DNA of 64,000 bases from Rhizobium sp. P38BS-XIX (GTDB taxonomy: Bacteria; Pseudomonadota; Alphaproteobacteria; Rhizobiales; Rhizobiaceae), in the NCBI RefSeq assembly GCF_012641435.1, contig NZ_JABAIJ010000013.1, forward strand, positions 1-64,000. Reading direction: 5' to 3'. The position numbers and the translations under genes were made by a program. Position 1 is the first letter of the stretch. Each line of letters begins with the position of its first letter. The notes beneath the pieces were generated by a model. The model saw nothing but the letters and a program-made list of their open reading frames with translations. It ran no database searches and was not told the origin of the DNA. Below are positions 1 to 8,988 of the stretch, in pieces.

Positions 1-129
1 GCCGCCGATGTTGCGGCTGCGATCACGCCGGTTCCGGGCGGTGTCGGACCGATGACGATTGCCATGCTGATGGCCAACACCGTCATCGCAGCCCACCGCA
101 CCGCCGGCAGAAAGCCGCCGAAGTTTTGA
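1..129 (+). CDS. folD: FolD C-terminus (partial), methylene-THF dehydrogenase/cyclohydrolase
   Basis: The window opens inside a gene. Frame 1 reads 42 residues to a TGA at 127-129 and contains ITPVPGGVGPMTIAMLMANT, the hallmark C-terminal signature of the bifunctional FolD enzyme. FolD oxidises 5,10-methylene-THF to methenyl-THF and hydrolyses it to 10-formyl-THF in the cytosol. Only the last part of the NADP-binding domain is present, and the start lies upstream of the window. It precedes, on the same strand, an operon whose aminomethyltransferase-like and demethylase products are expected to deliver methylene-THF. An accessory folD copy dedicated to methylamine oxidation is therefore a reasonable inference, but the rest of the gene is not visible. 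Confidence 0.9.
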   Translation, partial: AADVAAAITPVPGGVGPMTIAMLMANTVIAAHRTAGRKPPKF

Positions 130-241
130 GAGAAATCCCATTCGGCGGGGGCGAAAAAACCCGCCGGATTGTCTTGCCAAGGCGAGAAAGACGATTATAG
201 TCAGGAAATAAATATTCCGTAGAAGAAAATGAGGGAACGAA

Positions 242-1375
242 ATGGCTTTATCATGGCGTTTCTCCGCCTTGGCGGACCGGCACCGTGCACTGGGATCGAA
301 ACTCGAGGACTGGAGCGGTATGGGAACCGCCTGGACCTACGATAAGGACATGTCGCAGGAGCATGTCGCGATCCGCACCAAGGCCGGGCTGATGGACGTT
401 TCCGGTCTCAAGAAAGTCCATCTTGTGGGGCCGCATGCCATAGCTGTGCTCGACTATATCACAACCCGCGATATGTCCAAGATCTATCCCGGCCGCTCCG
501 TCTACGCCGCGATGCTCAATGACCGCGGCTATTTCACCGACGACTGCATCGTGTATCGCACCGGCCCGAATTCCTGGATGCTGGTCCATGGCTCGGGGTC
601 GGGACATGAGGAGCTCGTCAAGCAGGCGGCGGGCCGTAACTGCGCCGTTCTTTTCGACGACGATCTGCACGATCTGTCGCTGCAGGGACCAGCGGCGGTC
701 GACTATCTTGCAAAATATGTCCCGGGTATCCGTGATCTCAAGTATTTCCATCACATGCAGACGACGCTGTTCGGCGTGCCCGTGATGATCTCGCGCACGG
801 GTTATACCGGCGAACGCGGTTATGAAATCTTCGTGCGGGGCCAGGATGCACCGATGGTCTGGGACCGTATCGTCGCGGAAGGCGAAGAAATGGGGATCAT
901 TCCCTGTTGTTTCAGCGTTCTCGACATGCTGCGTGTCGAAAGCTACCTGCTGTTCTATCCCTACGATAACTCGCAGATGTATCCTTTTGCCGATCAAGCG
1001 CCCGGCGACAGCCTCTGGGAGCTTGGTCTCGATTTCACAGTCAGCCCCGGCAAGACCGGTTTCCGAGGGGCAGAGGAGCATGCTCGCCTCAAGGGCAAGG
1101 AGCGCTTCAAGATTTTCGGCATGCTGATCGACGCCGACAGCCCGGCCGACCTCGGTGACGAAGTCTATGCCGACGGCAAGAAGGTCGGCGTCATCACGTG
1201 CCCCTGCTATTCGACGCTGACGAAGAAATCCATGGCGATCGCGCGTCTTGACGTCGATAAAGCCGTTCAGGGCACGAAGCTGGAGGTTCGCGGCAAGAGC
1301 CTCAAGGCAAGTGCGATCGCTCATACCTTGCCATTCGACGACCCGGAAAAGAAGAAGAGGACGGCCGTCGGTTAG
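242..1375 (+). CDS. dmmD: GcvT-like THF-binding subunit of dimethylamine monooxygenase (DmmD)
   Basis: This is a 377-residue protein of the glycine-cleavage T-protein fold, about the usual length. It has the N-terminal folate-binding part (GLMDVSGLKKV near residue 50), the SRTGYTGERGYEIF signature near residue 182, and a C-terminal barrel. It is the first gene of a tight block whose other members match the four-component haem-dependent oxidative N-demethylase/dimethylamine monooxygenase. In those systems this subunit is thought to capture the released formaldehyde on tetrahydrofolate. The start is set by a GAGGGAA ribosome site just before 242. The next gene begins 9 bases after its stop. A role in ordinary glycine cleavage is unlikely because no gcvH or gcvP is nearby. 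Confidence 0.8.
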   Translation: MALSWRFSALADRHRALGSKLEDWSGMGTAWTYDKDMSQEHVAIRTKAGLMDVSGLKKVHLVGPHAIAVLDYITTRDMSKIYPGRSVYAAMLNDRGYFTDDCIVYRTGPNSWMLVHGSGSGHEELVKQAAGRNCAVLFDDDLHDLSLQGPAAVDYLAKYVPGIRDLKYFHHMQTTLFGVPVMISRTGYTGERGYEIFVRGQDAPMVWDRIVAEGEEMGIIPCCFSVLDMLRVESYLLFYPYDNSQMYPFADQAPGDSLWELGLDFTVSPGKTGFRGAEEHARLKGKERFKIFGMLIDADSPADLGDEVYADGKKVGVITCPCYSTLTKKSMAIARLDVDKAVQGTKLEVRGKSLKASAIAHTLPFDDPEKKKRTAVG

Positions 1376-1384
1376 GAGGCATCT

Positions 1385-1990
1385 ATGCTTGTCGAAGGCA
1401 TAAAAAGCCGGCCTGTTTATCGAGGTCTGACGATCCAGCCGCATGCTCGCCGCCATCTCTTCGTCCTGGAGGGCGAGGGAGCCAATGCGCTCCTGGAGCT
1501 GGGTACCGCGCTTGATGCGCAGGTTTTGTCTCGCAGCGAAATTCTCTATGTGGCGCGTGGCTCACAAGGCACGGGTCGCGACGAGATGCTACGCAAGCTC
1601 GGCGCCGACATGTTTTTCACGGCGCCGACTATTGCGACCCTGCTTTTCCGGTTGAGAGGATCGCTCTCGACTGCTCACATGGGCACGCGCATCTATATTG
1701 CCGGGACCGAGGGCTTCATCGGCCAGGCCATGATGGTCGCGCTCGATTTCGGCGTCGATCATGCCTCGATCATCACCGAACATCGAGGGTCGCTCGCCCG
1801 ACGCGTGCAATGCGTACACTGCAAGGGAATTACCGAAGACGTGACGCAGAGCCCGTTTTCATGCAGCCATTGCGGACTGCCCCTGCTGGTGCGCGATCAT
1901 TATTCGCGTCGCCTCGGAGCTTTTCAGGGTGTCAATATCGATGCCGAAGAGCCCGGCAGGGCGCCTGAGCCGGAGGAGTTGTTTCTGTGA
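1385..1990 (+). CDS. dmmA: Dimethylamine monooxygenase small subunit, DmmA family
   Basis: This 201-residue protein has no enzymatic motif in its N-terminal two thirds. Its C-terminal zinc-ribbon-like knuckle has cysteines at residues 143, 146, 160 and 163 (CVHC and CSHC), followed by DHYSRRLGAFQG. That arrangement is what I associate with the DmmA family, found only with dimethylamine monooxygenase operons. It overlaps the next gene by 4 bases (GTGA), which implies translational coupling. Its biochemical job in the complex (structural subunit, electron transfer or metal binding) is not clear from sequence. The naming follows the published order dmmDABC, which matches the gene order here. An alternative subunit lettering exists for the Pseudomonas enzyme. 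Confidence 0.72.
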   Translation: MLVEGIKSRPVYRGLTIQPHARRHLFVLEGEGANALLELGTALDAQVLSRSEILYVARGSQGTGRDEMLRKLGADMFFTAPTIATLLFRLRGSLSTAHMGTRIYIAGTEGFIGQAMMVALDFGVDHASIITEHRGSLARRVQCVHCKGITEDVTQSPFSCSHCGLPLLVRDHYSRRLGAFQGVNIDAEEPGRAPEPEELFL

Positions 1991-2952
1991 GTGGTGGTAC
2001 AGAAATTCCGGTTCGCGTCGCCAAGGTGACGCCCGTCGCAGACCGTATCAAGCGCTTTCGTTTCGAGCGCCTCGATGGCGAGCCGATGCCCTATTTTTCC
2101 GGTGGCGCTCACGTCATCGTATCGATGAACGATGAAGGGCACGTTCGTCGCAATGCCTATTCGCTGATGTCGCCGCCGCATGATTGCTCGGCCTATGAAA
2201 TCAGCGTGCTGCGCGTCGAGGAATCGCGCGGCGGCTCTGCCTTCATGCACGAAAAGGTGAGGGAAGGCGACGAGCTGAAAGTCAGCTACCCGGTCAATCT
2301 TTTTCAGCCGGATTGGCGTGGCCGCAAGCACCTGCTGATTGCCGGGGGCATCGGCATCACTCCCTTCATCGCGATGATGGAGCAGTTTGCGCGCGAGGGT
2401 GCCAATTTCGAACTGCATTATGCCATACGCTCCCTCGACCGCGGTGCCTATTGCCAGGAGCTCATCAACAGATATGGCGCGCAGCGCGTGAAGATCTATT
2501 GCGACGCCGATCGCAACTATATCCCCGTCACGCGCCTTCTGGACAGCCAGCCGCTCGGCACGCATCTTTATGTCTGCGGTCCAGCCGGCATGATCGATGG
2601 CGTCCTGAAAGCGGGCGTCGAAGCCGGATGGCCGCACCAAAATCTGCATTCAGAACGTTTCCTGTCTTCCCAGCCCGGCAAGCCGTTTTCAATCGTGCTC
2701 ACCCGATCTGAAAAGACCGTGCATGTGGGCCATCATGAGAGCATGCTGGAGGCAATCGAGGCTGCGGGCGTCGATGCGCCCTTCCTCTGTCGCGGCGGTG
2801 CCTGCGGCCAGTGCGAGACAGGTGTTGCGGCCTGCGACGGCAAGCTTCTGCACAATGACGTCTATCTGACCGATGAAGAAAAGGCTTCCGGCCGAAAGGT
2901 CATGATCTGCGTCTCCCGTTTCGAGGGGAACGCGTTGCATCTCGACCTCTAG
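1987..2952 (+). CDS. dmmB: Dimethylamine monooxygenase reductase subunit (flavin/2Fe-2S, PDR/VanB type)
   Basis: This 321-residue protein starts at GTG 1987, overlapping the previous stop. The first ~100 residues are an FMN-binding barrel (RNAYSLMSPP). Next comes an NAD-binding domain with GGIGITPFIAMM near residue 118 and YVCGPAGMID near 195. The C-terminal ferredoxin domain has the plant-type cluster CRGGACGQC near residues 268-276 and a distal Cys in MICVSR. This is the layout of phthalate-dioxygenase-reductase/VanB enzymes. It should pass electrons from NAD(P)H to the haem subunit encoded next. The start of the following gene is 28 bases downstream. Gene letter B is assigned from operon order. 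Confidence 0.8.
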   Translation: MSGGTEIPVRVAKVTPVADRIKRFRFERLDGEPMPYFSGGAHVIVSMNDEGHVRRNAYSLMSPPHDCSAYEISVLRVEESRGGSAFMHEKVREGDELKVSYPVNLFQPDWRGRKHLLIAGGIGITPFIAMMEQFAREGANFELHYAIRSLDRGAYCQELINRYGAQRVKIYCDADRNYIPVTRLLDSQPLGTHLYVCGPAGMIDGVLKAGVEAGWPHQNLHSERFLSSQPGKPFSIVLTRSEKTVHVGHHESMLEAIEAAGVDAPFLCRGGACGQCETGVAACDGKLLHNDVYLTDEEKASGRKVMICVSRFEGNALHLDL

Positions 2953-2980
2953 ACACAGGCCGATACCGAGGAGAACGGAT

Positions 2981-4021
2981 ATGGCAATCGCCTTCAAGCA
3001 GGAAACCTTTCGGGACGATTTCACCTATCGCAACAGTCCGGAAAACATCCGGCGCTTCCCGTTTCCGTTCGACCGTGACGAATACATGTACTCGGTCAAT
3101 ATGGAGCCGCATGTTAAGGGCCGGCCCGATACGGTTTTCGAAAGCCTGATCGATGTCGACGAGCACTATGTCGCCGAAATGCATGATCGTGCGCTGGTGC
3201 TGAAGGAAGATCCGCTTCGCTACCAGGCTCTGCCGCACATGATGACGGCGCAGTGGGATACGCTGGAGCTGCTGATGGAGGAGCAGGCGGCCGGCTACCC
3301 CGAACACTTCACGCTCATTCGCAATAGCGATCAATGGCGCTGGATCAATCGGCCGCTCGGGATTGACGACACATTTACCTTCGGCGACGCCTCGACCTTG
3401 CCTTACGAACCCTTCGAATACATCACGCGTCAGGCGCAGGGTGATTTCTGCATCGTCGATCAGCGCGACGGCAATCTTTGGATGGATGCCGGCATGGTCA
3501 CGACACAGGCCGACTGGTCGCTCGACTTCGATATCGGCATGAACTTCATGGAGTGGCACGGCCCTGTACCGCTCGCCCATCAGAAGGGCATCTTCGATCG
3601 CGCGCTCAAATTCCTGCTCAATCTGCAGCAGGGCAAGCCGACAAGGCGGTTCAACTGGACGATGACGATCAATCCTCGTCTCGATACCAGCCCGGAGAAT
3701 TATCCGAAATGGGGCACGGATCGAACGACTGTCACCCCTGACAACGTCGGAGACAAGGTACATCTGCGCGTGGAACTGCAGAGCCTGTGGCGCTTGCCGC
3801 GCTCCAACGCGATCCTCTTCGTCATTCGCTGCTATCTCATGAACATGAACGAATTGGTGACCGTGCCGAAATGGGCACGCCGTTTCCCGCGTGTGCTTAA
3901 GACGCTGCCGCCTGAGCTTATCGATTACAAGGGCCTAACGCGCTACCGCGAAATGACGATCGATTGGCTTTCCAAATATGACGATGGAGCTGAAACCAGC
4001 CCCGGCATTTTCCCGGATTGA
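2981..4021 (+). CDS. dmmC: Haem-dependent oxidative N-demethylase catalytic subunit (DUF3445)
   Basis: This 346-residue protein matches the DUF3445/haem-dependent oxidative N-demethylase family in length and general character: NIRRFPFPFDRDEYMYSVN near the start, LRVELQSLWRLPRSNAILF near residue 263 and CYLMNMNELV soon after. In the characterised Pseudomonas enzyme this PAS-fold subunit binds haem and oxidises dimethylamine to methylamine plus formaldehyde. Its neighbours are the flavin/iron-sulfur reductase, the DmmA-like subunit and the folate-binding subunit, so the full enzyme is present. A GGAGAACGG ribosome site precedes the ATG. It is cytosolic, with no signal peptide. I infer dimethylamine as substrate from the adjacent tmm and tdm genes. 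Confidence 0.78.
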   Translation: MAIAFKQETFRDDFTYRNSPENIRRFPFPFDRDEYMYSVNMEPHVKGRPDTVFESLIDVDEHYVAEMHDRALVLKEDPLRYQALPHMMTAQWDTLELLMEEQAAGYPEHFTLIRNSDQWRWINRPLGIDDTFTFGDASTLPYEPFEYITRQAQGDFCIVDQRDGNLWMDAGMVTTQADWSLDFDIGMNFMEWHGPVPLAHQKGIFDRALKFLLNLQQGKPTRRFNWTMTINPRLDTSPENYPKWGTDRTTVTPDNVGDKVHLRVELQSLWRLPRSNAILFVIRCYLMNMNELVTVPKWARRFPRVLKTLPPELIDYKGLTRYREMTIDWLSKYDDGAETSPGIFPD

Positions 4022-4089
4022 TGCCGGACGCCGCGCCCAAGGACCGCATGCAATAAGAACTTCGATATAATCGAGAAGGGGAATGCGAC

Positions 4090-5427
4090 ATGACACGAGT
4101 TGCCGTTATCGGTGCCGGACCTTCAGGACTTGCCCAATTGCGGGCCTTCCAATCGGCAGCGCAGAAGGGCGCCGAAATCCCGGAAATCGTTTGCTATGAA
4201 AAGCAGGCGGATTGGGGTGGATTGTGGAATTACACGTGGCGGACCGGTCTGGACGAGTATGGCGAGCCGGTGCATGGCAGCATGTACCGCTATCTCTGGT
4301 CAAACGGCCCGAAGGAATGCCTGGAATTCGCCGATTATTCCTTCGAAGAGCATTTCGGCAAGCCGATCGCCTCCTATCCGCCCCGCGCGGTGCTCTGGGA
4401 CTACATCAAGGGGCGCGTCGAAAAGGCCAACGTGCGCAAGTGGGTGCGCTTCAGTACGCCGGTGCGGATGGTGCGCTTCGACGAAGACACGAAGAAGTTC
4501 ACGGTAACGGCCCATGATCGCACCCAGGACCGGATGTATGACGAAGAGTTCGACTACGTCGTCGTCGCAAGTGGCCACTTCTCGACACCGAATGTGCCTT
4601 ACTTCGAAGGCGTGAAGACATTCAACGGCCGCGTTCTCCACGCCCATGACTTCCGCGATGCGCTTGAGTTTAAAGGCAAGGACGTCTTGCTCGTCGGCCG
4701 CAGCTACTCCGCCGAGGATATCGGCTCGCAATGCTGGAAGTATGGCGCCAAATCGGTCACCACCAGCTACCGGTCGAAGCCAATGGGCTTCAAATGGCCT
4801 GAGAATTTTGAAGAGCGGCCATTGCTGACACGTCTCGAGAACAAGACGGCGTACTTCCTCGATGGTTCGTCCAAGAATGTCGATGCGCTGATCCTCTGCA
4901 CGGGCTATCAGCATCACTTTCCGTTCCTGCCCGATGAATTGCGCCTCAAGACAGCCAACCGCTTGTGGGCCGATCATCTCTACAAGGGCGTGATCTACGA
5001 CAAGAACCCGCAGCTGTTCTACATCGGCATGCAGGACCAGTTCTACACCTTCAACATGTTCGACGTGCAGGCCTGGTGGGCCCGCGATGTCATGATGGGA
5101 CGCATCAAGTTGCCGCCGGAAAGCGAGCTGCAGGCAAACTTCGACAAATGGCGCGCCCGCGAGGAAACGCTGGAAGATGCCGAACAGATGATCTGGTATC
5201 AGGGCGATTATGTGAAGGAGCTACTCGCCGAGACGGATTATCCGAGCTTCGACATCGAGGGCACGAATAAGACCTTCATGGAGTGGGAGCATCACAAAGC
5301 CGAAAACATCATGGGCTTCCGGGACCATGCGTATCGCTCGCTGATGACCGGCAACATGTCCCCGAAGCATCACACGCCTTGGGTTGATGCGCTTGACGAC
5401 TCTATGGAAGAGTATCTGCGCAACTGA
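4090..5427 (+). CDS. tmm: Trimethylamine monooxygenase (FMO family)
   Basis: This is a 445-residue flavin monooxygenase. It shows the FAD motif GAGPSG (residues 8-13), the FMO-identifying stretch FNGRVLHAHDF near residue 178, an NADPH-binding GRSYSAEDIG near 203, and a late ILCTGYQHHFPF. It closely resembles bacterial Tmm from methylotrophs and roseobacters (for example WRTGLDEYGEPVH and SNGPKECLEFADY). Tmm oxygenates trimethylamine to the N-oxide using NADPH and O2. The gene ends the dmm block (68-base gap after dmmC, AAGGGGAA ribosome site) and is followed by a hairpin terminator at 5453-5483. With tdm across the intergenic region it completes trimethylamine to dimethylamine conversion. Confidence 0.92.
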   Translation: MTRVAVIGAGPSGLAQLRAFQSAAQKGAEIPEIVCYEKQADWGGLWNYTWRTGLDEYGEPVHGSMYRYLWSNGPKECLEFADYSFEEHFGKPIASYPPRAVLWDYIKGRVEKANVRKWVRFSTPVRMVRFDEDTKKFTVTAHDRTQDRMYDEEFDYVVVASGHFSTPNVPYFEGVKTFNGRVLHAHDFRDALEFKGKDVLLVGRSYSAEDIGSQCWKYGAKSVTTSYRSKPMGFKWPENFEERPLLTRLENKTAYFLDGSSKNVDALILCTGYQHHFPFLPDELRLKTANRLWADHLYKGVIYDKNPQLFYIGMQDQFYTFNMFDVQAWWARDVMMGRIKLPPESELQANFDKWRAREETLEDAEQMIWYQGDYVKELLAETDYPSFDIEGTNKTFMEWEHHKAENIMGFRDHAYRSLMTGNMSPKHHTPWVDALDDSMEEYLRN

Positions 5428-5452
5428 TTTTGTCGACACGTGTTCGCGTAAA

Positions 5453-5483
5453 CCGCCAGGGGAGCCAAACGCATCCCTGGCGG
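5453..5483 (+). terminator. Hairpin after tmm
   Basis: Perfect 9-base arms CCGCCAGGG and CCCTGGCGG are separated by a 13-base loop, and GCTGTTT follows. It lies 26 bases after the tmm stop and before the next gene, so it probably ends the dmm-tmm transcript. Confidence 0.7.
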
Positions 5484-5540
5484 GCTGTTTGAGTTGAAGC
5501 GAGGCGATCTTATCGGCAACTTTTTCTCCGGGTAGTCTTC

Positions 5541-6140
5541 ATGGATTTCCAAACCAGTGTCCTTGGCCGCATGAGCGGCTTTCTTTACCGCTGCCGCGCT
5601 GATGAAAACTATACGATGCTGGACATGACCGATGGCATAGAGCGGATCTTCGGCTACCGCGTCGACGAGATTGTCGGCAACCGAGCGCGAACCTTCACCT
5701 CGATCATGTGTGAGGACGATATCCCGCTCATGGACGAGGTTGTCGGCAGAGCCTTGGAACACCGTGCCAACTGGACGATGGAATATCGCATTCGCCATCG
5801 AGAAGGCCATTTCATCTGGGTCACGGAGACTGGCGGTGGTGTCTGGGATGAAGCTGGCGAGCTTCTCTATCTCGAAGGCAGCATCATCAATATCGAGTCG
5901 CTCTATCAGCGGCTCGACGAGCAGACCGCCGACATGCGGATTACGGCATCCAAGACAAACGAGATCCTCCAGTCTTTGCGCTATCTGAAGCTGCTGGCGG
6001 TCAACGCCGGCATCGAGGCCGCCAGAGCAGGAACGGCCGGTTCCGGTTTTGCCGTGTTGGCAGCGGAGATGCGGACGCTTGCCAATTCTTCTGAAGAAGC
6101 TGCGCGCGCGATCTCGAATGCGCAACGAAAATCCGAATAG
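5541..6140 (+). CDS. Short soluble PAS-domain chemoreceptor-like protein
   Basis: This is a 199-residue protein without membrane segments. Residues ~10-120 form a PAS_3-like domain (GIERIFGYRVDEIVG, then RHREGHFIWV). The rest is a shortened methyl-accepting signalling hairpin with the conserved tip LLAVNAGIEAARAGTAGSG FAVLAAEMRTLA around residues 153-183, ending soon after it. Full MCPs have much longer coiled-coil arms with methylation sites; here both arms are only a few turns long. It could sit in a receptor array as a truncated energy or aerotaxis sensor, or signal otherwise. It follows the tmm terminator and may have its own promoter. A link to amine sensing is only positional. Confidence 0.75.
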   Translation: MDFQTSVLGRMSGFLYRCRADENYTMLDMTDGIERIFGYRVDEIVGNRARTFTSIMCEDDIPLMDEVVGRALEHRANWTMEYRIRHREGHFIWVTETGGGVWDEAGELLYLEGSIINIESLYQRLDEQTADMRITASKTNEILQSLRYLKLLAVNAGIEAARAGTAGSGFAVLAAEMRTLANSSEEAARAISNAQRKSE

Positions 6141-6375
6141 TATCGGGCTCGAAACTCAGGCCGTAGTCTCATAGATGCGAAGCCACTTATCGGAAGCCTG
6201 ACTCATCGCGTTCGAACTTCCATGCGATTGCCATATTCAACACATTCCCGAATGACACGTCCGGATGAGATGACGTGTATAGAAAGCGCGTCGCATCGCT
6301 GCCGTCGCCAATAATAATCTCGTCGATGATGTCTTCTGCGCCCTAGAAAGCGAATTTAAAGAATAGCGGCTTGCT

Positions 6376-8745
6376 TCAGGAGCGCGGCCGCGTCTTCTGC
6401 GGGTCGTAGTGCGAGAGGGGCACGATAACTGCCGGGAGCCGCTTCTGCTGACCGTCCAGCTTGCCGATCTCGACCTTGGTGCCAACGGCCGCATGCATGA
6501 CGTCGACGCGCGCAAGCGCAATGGTCTTCCCAAGGATCGGCGATCGTGTTGCGCTCGTGACCACACCAACCTGGGCGCGACCGATGTGAATACAATCGCC
6601 ATGTCCAACGGCGTCGTTGGCCTCGACATCCAATCCCACCATCAGATACCGAGGATTCTCCTTGCGTCGGATCAGCGCCTCGCGACCGATAAAATCATCC
6701 ATCTTCGATTTTAACGGCACGGTAAAGCCGATACCAGCTTCAAAAGGATCGGTCTGATCGGTGAACTCATGATGGGCGAAGATCAGGCCCGCTTCGATAC
6801 GCACCATGTCCAGTGCCTCCAGGCCCATCGGCTTCAAACCATAGGGTTCGCCCGCTTTCCAGACGGCATCGAAGACGGCTTCGGCGTCTTTCGGATGACA
6901 GAAGATCTCATAACCGAGCTCGCCGGTATAACCGGTTCGCGAGACGACAACCGGCGCGCCTTCGAAGTGGCCGATGCGCCCGACAGTGAAACGGAACCAC
7001 TCCACTTCGCCGATCGTCGGCTGGCGCGGAGCGGTCCAGATGATCTCTTTCAGAATGTCGCGGCTCTTCGGGCCTTGCAGCGCGATATTGTGCATCTGAT
7101 CCGTGGAGGAGCGGACCCACGCCTTGAAACCCTTCTTCTCCGCCTGCTCGCGCAGCCAGATGCCGCTATAATCGTCGCCGCCGATCCAACGAAAGTTCTT
7201 GTCACCGAGACGGAACACTGTGCCGTCGTCGATCATGCCGCCGTTTTCGTAGCACATAGCCGTGTAGACCACCTGGCCGGTCGACAGCTTGCGGACATCG
7301 CGGGTGACGCAATATTGCAGCAGCTCTTCCGCATCCGGTCCCGTCACCTCGAATTTGCGCAGCGGCGAAAGGTCGATGACCACAGCCTTTTCACGGCATG
7401 CCCAGTATTCTTCGACCGGCCCCTCGGAGGAAAACCGGTTGGGCAGCCAGAAGCCGCGATACTCGGTGTAATCCCGCGTCAATGCGGAAAGGCGAGGGTG
7501 AAATGCGGTTTCCCGCGTCAGTTCAGCGTCGGCGTCAGGGGTCATGCGATAGGCTACCGCTCGTGAGAATTTCTCTTTTCCGGAAAAGGTGCGGACATGG
7601 ATGTCGGTCGGGTCCCAGCCATTAGCCGCGTCGATATCGTCAGGGCAGGAAGAGGAAACGCAGACGAGATCCGTCAGCGCCCGCATCAGCACATAGTCAC
7701 CCGGCCGCGACCAGGGCTCATCAAGATAGAGCTGATTGTTGTGATCCACATTCGTATTGTAGAAATAGTTGAGCGCTTCCCAGCCTTTTCTGCCGGGAAC
7801 GCCATAGGGTGCCAGGGCCGCATTGAAATTGTCCGTGCAGTTCACATGCCCCGGATATCCCATATCGTCGTAATATCGGGAGTTACAGGCAGTCGCGAAC
7901 GCATCGTGACGACCGACCGTATCCTGTACGACCTCCACCAGCGGCTCGAAATCTCGGTCGAAGGCCTTGGAAGGCAGGCCGGGCGCCGGATAGCTGCGGC
8001 CAAGCAGGGTACGCGTGACGGTGGAATCCAGCGCGAGATCCAGCCCCTTGTCGATCTTGCGCGCTGAGAAGGCCTGAAAGTCCGTGCACTGCCGGCCATA
8101 AACATCGATGATCTGAATGAATTCGCCTGCACGGACGAAATAGGCCGATGCAGTCGCCGCCTTGATGCGAATATCCTCGATCGGATCGGCGAGCGGTTCG
8201 GGCAGCGCCGATGTGTAATCGCGAATGATCGTCGTCCGGCGGATGCGAACCTCGATCGGCGTTGCCGTATCCTGAGCCTCGGGCGACATGGCGGTCGCAG
8301 GCGCGCAAACGATCAAAAGACCTTTCAAGGCAATGGTGAATTCAGCGGTGCTGCCCGGCGACGATATCTCGCCGAAGACGCGGACTGCACCGGCCTTGCC
8401 AAGATCGGCGTTCCGGCGTTGCAAAGCCTGGCGTACGCGAGACGCGCTCTCCTCCTTTGAGGCGAGAACGGCTTTCAATCCTTCCGCCGCACAGGTGAAG
8501 GCAGAGCCCAGTCCTGCCGATTGAAACTGGCCGGTTTCATCGATGAAGGAGAGCTCGCAGGCCTGGCCACCCTCGCTATCGGTCAACGTGACGCGATCAC
8601 CCGCATCGACGCGCACGATCAGCGTTCCACCACCTTTGCAGCGATAGCGCTCCGTGTCCTGCGGCAGCACCGGAATGCCCGGATAACGAATGATGCTTGC
8701 CGAAACAGGACGTACTCCGGCGATCGGCGGATGAAGTTCTCGCAT
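6376..8745 (-). CDS. tdm: Trimethylamine-N-oxide demethylase (DUF1989 + GcvT-like fusion)
   Basis: This is a two-part protein of 789 residues from the preferred start (ATG at 8745, with GAGGG just upstream). A frame extension to 8790 lacks a ribosome site. The N-terminal half carries DUF1989-type segments with likely metal ligands, including YGRQCTDFQAF, ACNSRYYDD and HVNCTDNFN. The C-terminal half (~residues 415-789) is a T-protein fold with SRTGYTGELGYEIF. This fusion is diagnostic of Tdm, which splits TMAO into dimethylamine and formaldehyde, the C-terminal domain capturing formaldehyde on tetrahydrofolate. It is transcribed away from the permease at 8989 and towards the PAS protein. The preceding 235 bases (6141-6375) show no gene. 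Confidence 0.9.
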   Translation of the reverse strand: MRELHPPIAGVRPVSASIIRYPGIPVLPQDTERYRCKGGGTLIVRVDAGDRVTLTDSEGGQACELSFIDETGQFQSAGLGSAFTCAAEGLKAVLASKEESASRVRQALQRRNADLGKAGAVRVFGEISSPGSTAEFTIALKGLLIVCAPATAMSPEAQDTATPIEVRIRRTTIIRDYTSALPEPLADPIEDIRIKAATASAYFVRAGEFIQIIDVYGRQCTDFQAFSARKIDKGLDLALDSTVTRTLLGRSYPAPGLPSKAFDRDFEPLVEVVQDTVGRHDAFATACNSRYYDDMGYPGHVNCTDNFNAALAPYGVPGRKGWEALNYFYNTNVDHNNQLYLDEPWSRPGDYVLMRALTDLVCVSSSCPDDIDAANGWDPTDIHVRTFSGKEKFSRAVAYRMTPDADAELTRETAFHPRLSALTRDYTEYRGFWLPNRFSSEGPVEEYWACREKAVVIDLSPLRKFEVTGPDAEELLQYCVTRDVRKLSTGQVVYTAMCYENGGMIDDGTVFRLGDKNFRWIGGDDYSGIWLREQAEKKGFKAWVRSSTDQMHNIALQGPKSRDILKEIIWTAPRQPTIGEVEWFRFTVGRIGHFEGAPVVVSRTGYTGELGYEIFCHPKDAEAVFDAVWKAGEPYGLKPMGLEALDMVRIEAGLIFAHHEFTDQTDPFEAGIGFTVPLKSKMDDFIGREALIRRKENPRYLMVGLDVEANDAVGHGDCIHIGRAQVGVVTSATRSPILGKTIALARVDVMHAAVGTKVEIGKLDGQQKRLPAVIVPLSHYDPQKTRPRS

Positions 8746-8988
8746 AGGACCCTCACGGGAATTCGAGGTGCGTCGCGGCACCGAATTCATGCTGACAAAA
8801 TGCCATCGGAAAGTAAAGTGATGTTGACTAAAAAGAAAATATCTTCACTATGTATAAAGGACTTGTTTCTGGAATCCGCGCACAGACGTGGCTCATGAAA
8901 ACCTCCAGCAAGCCCCGAAATGCCATGGGAGGCACGTTCAGGGAGACGTACGAGAGATACGTCCGGAACAAAATGGGGAATTTCAACA

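Noticed and set aside
251..1456. Long minus-strand frame opposite dmmD
   Set aside because: It is the mirror of a strongly matching T-protein gene; its sequence has no recognisable family and no ribosome site.
6141..6375. Possible gene between the PAS protein and tdm
   Set aside because: The frames here (for example 6237-6629 minus) are shadows of the tdm end; nothing independent was seen.
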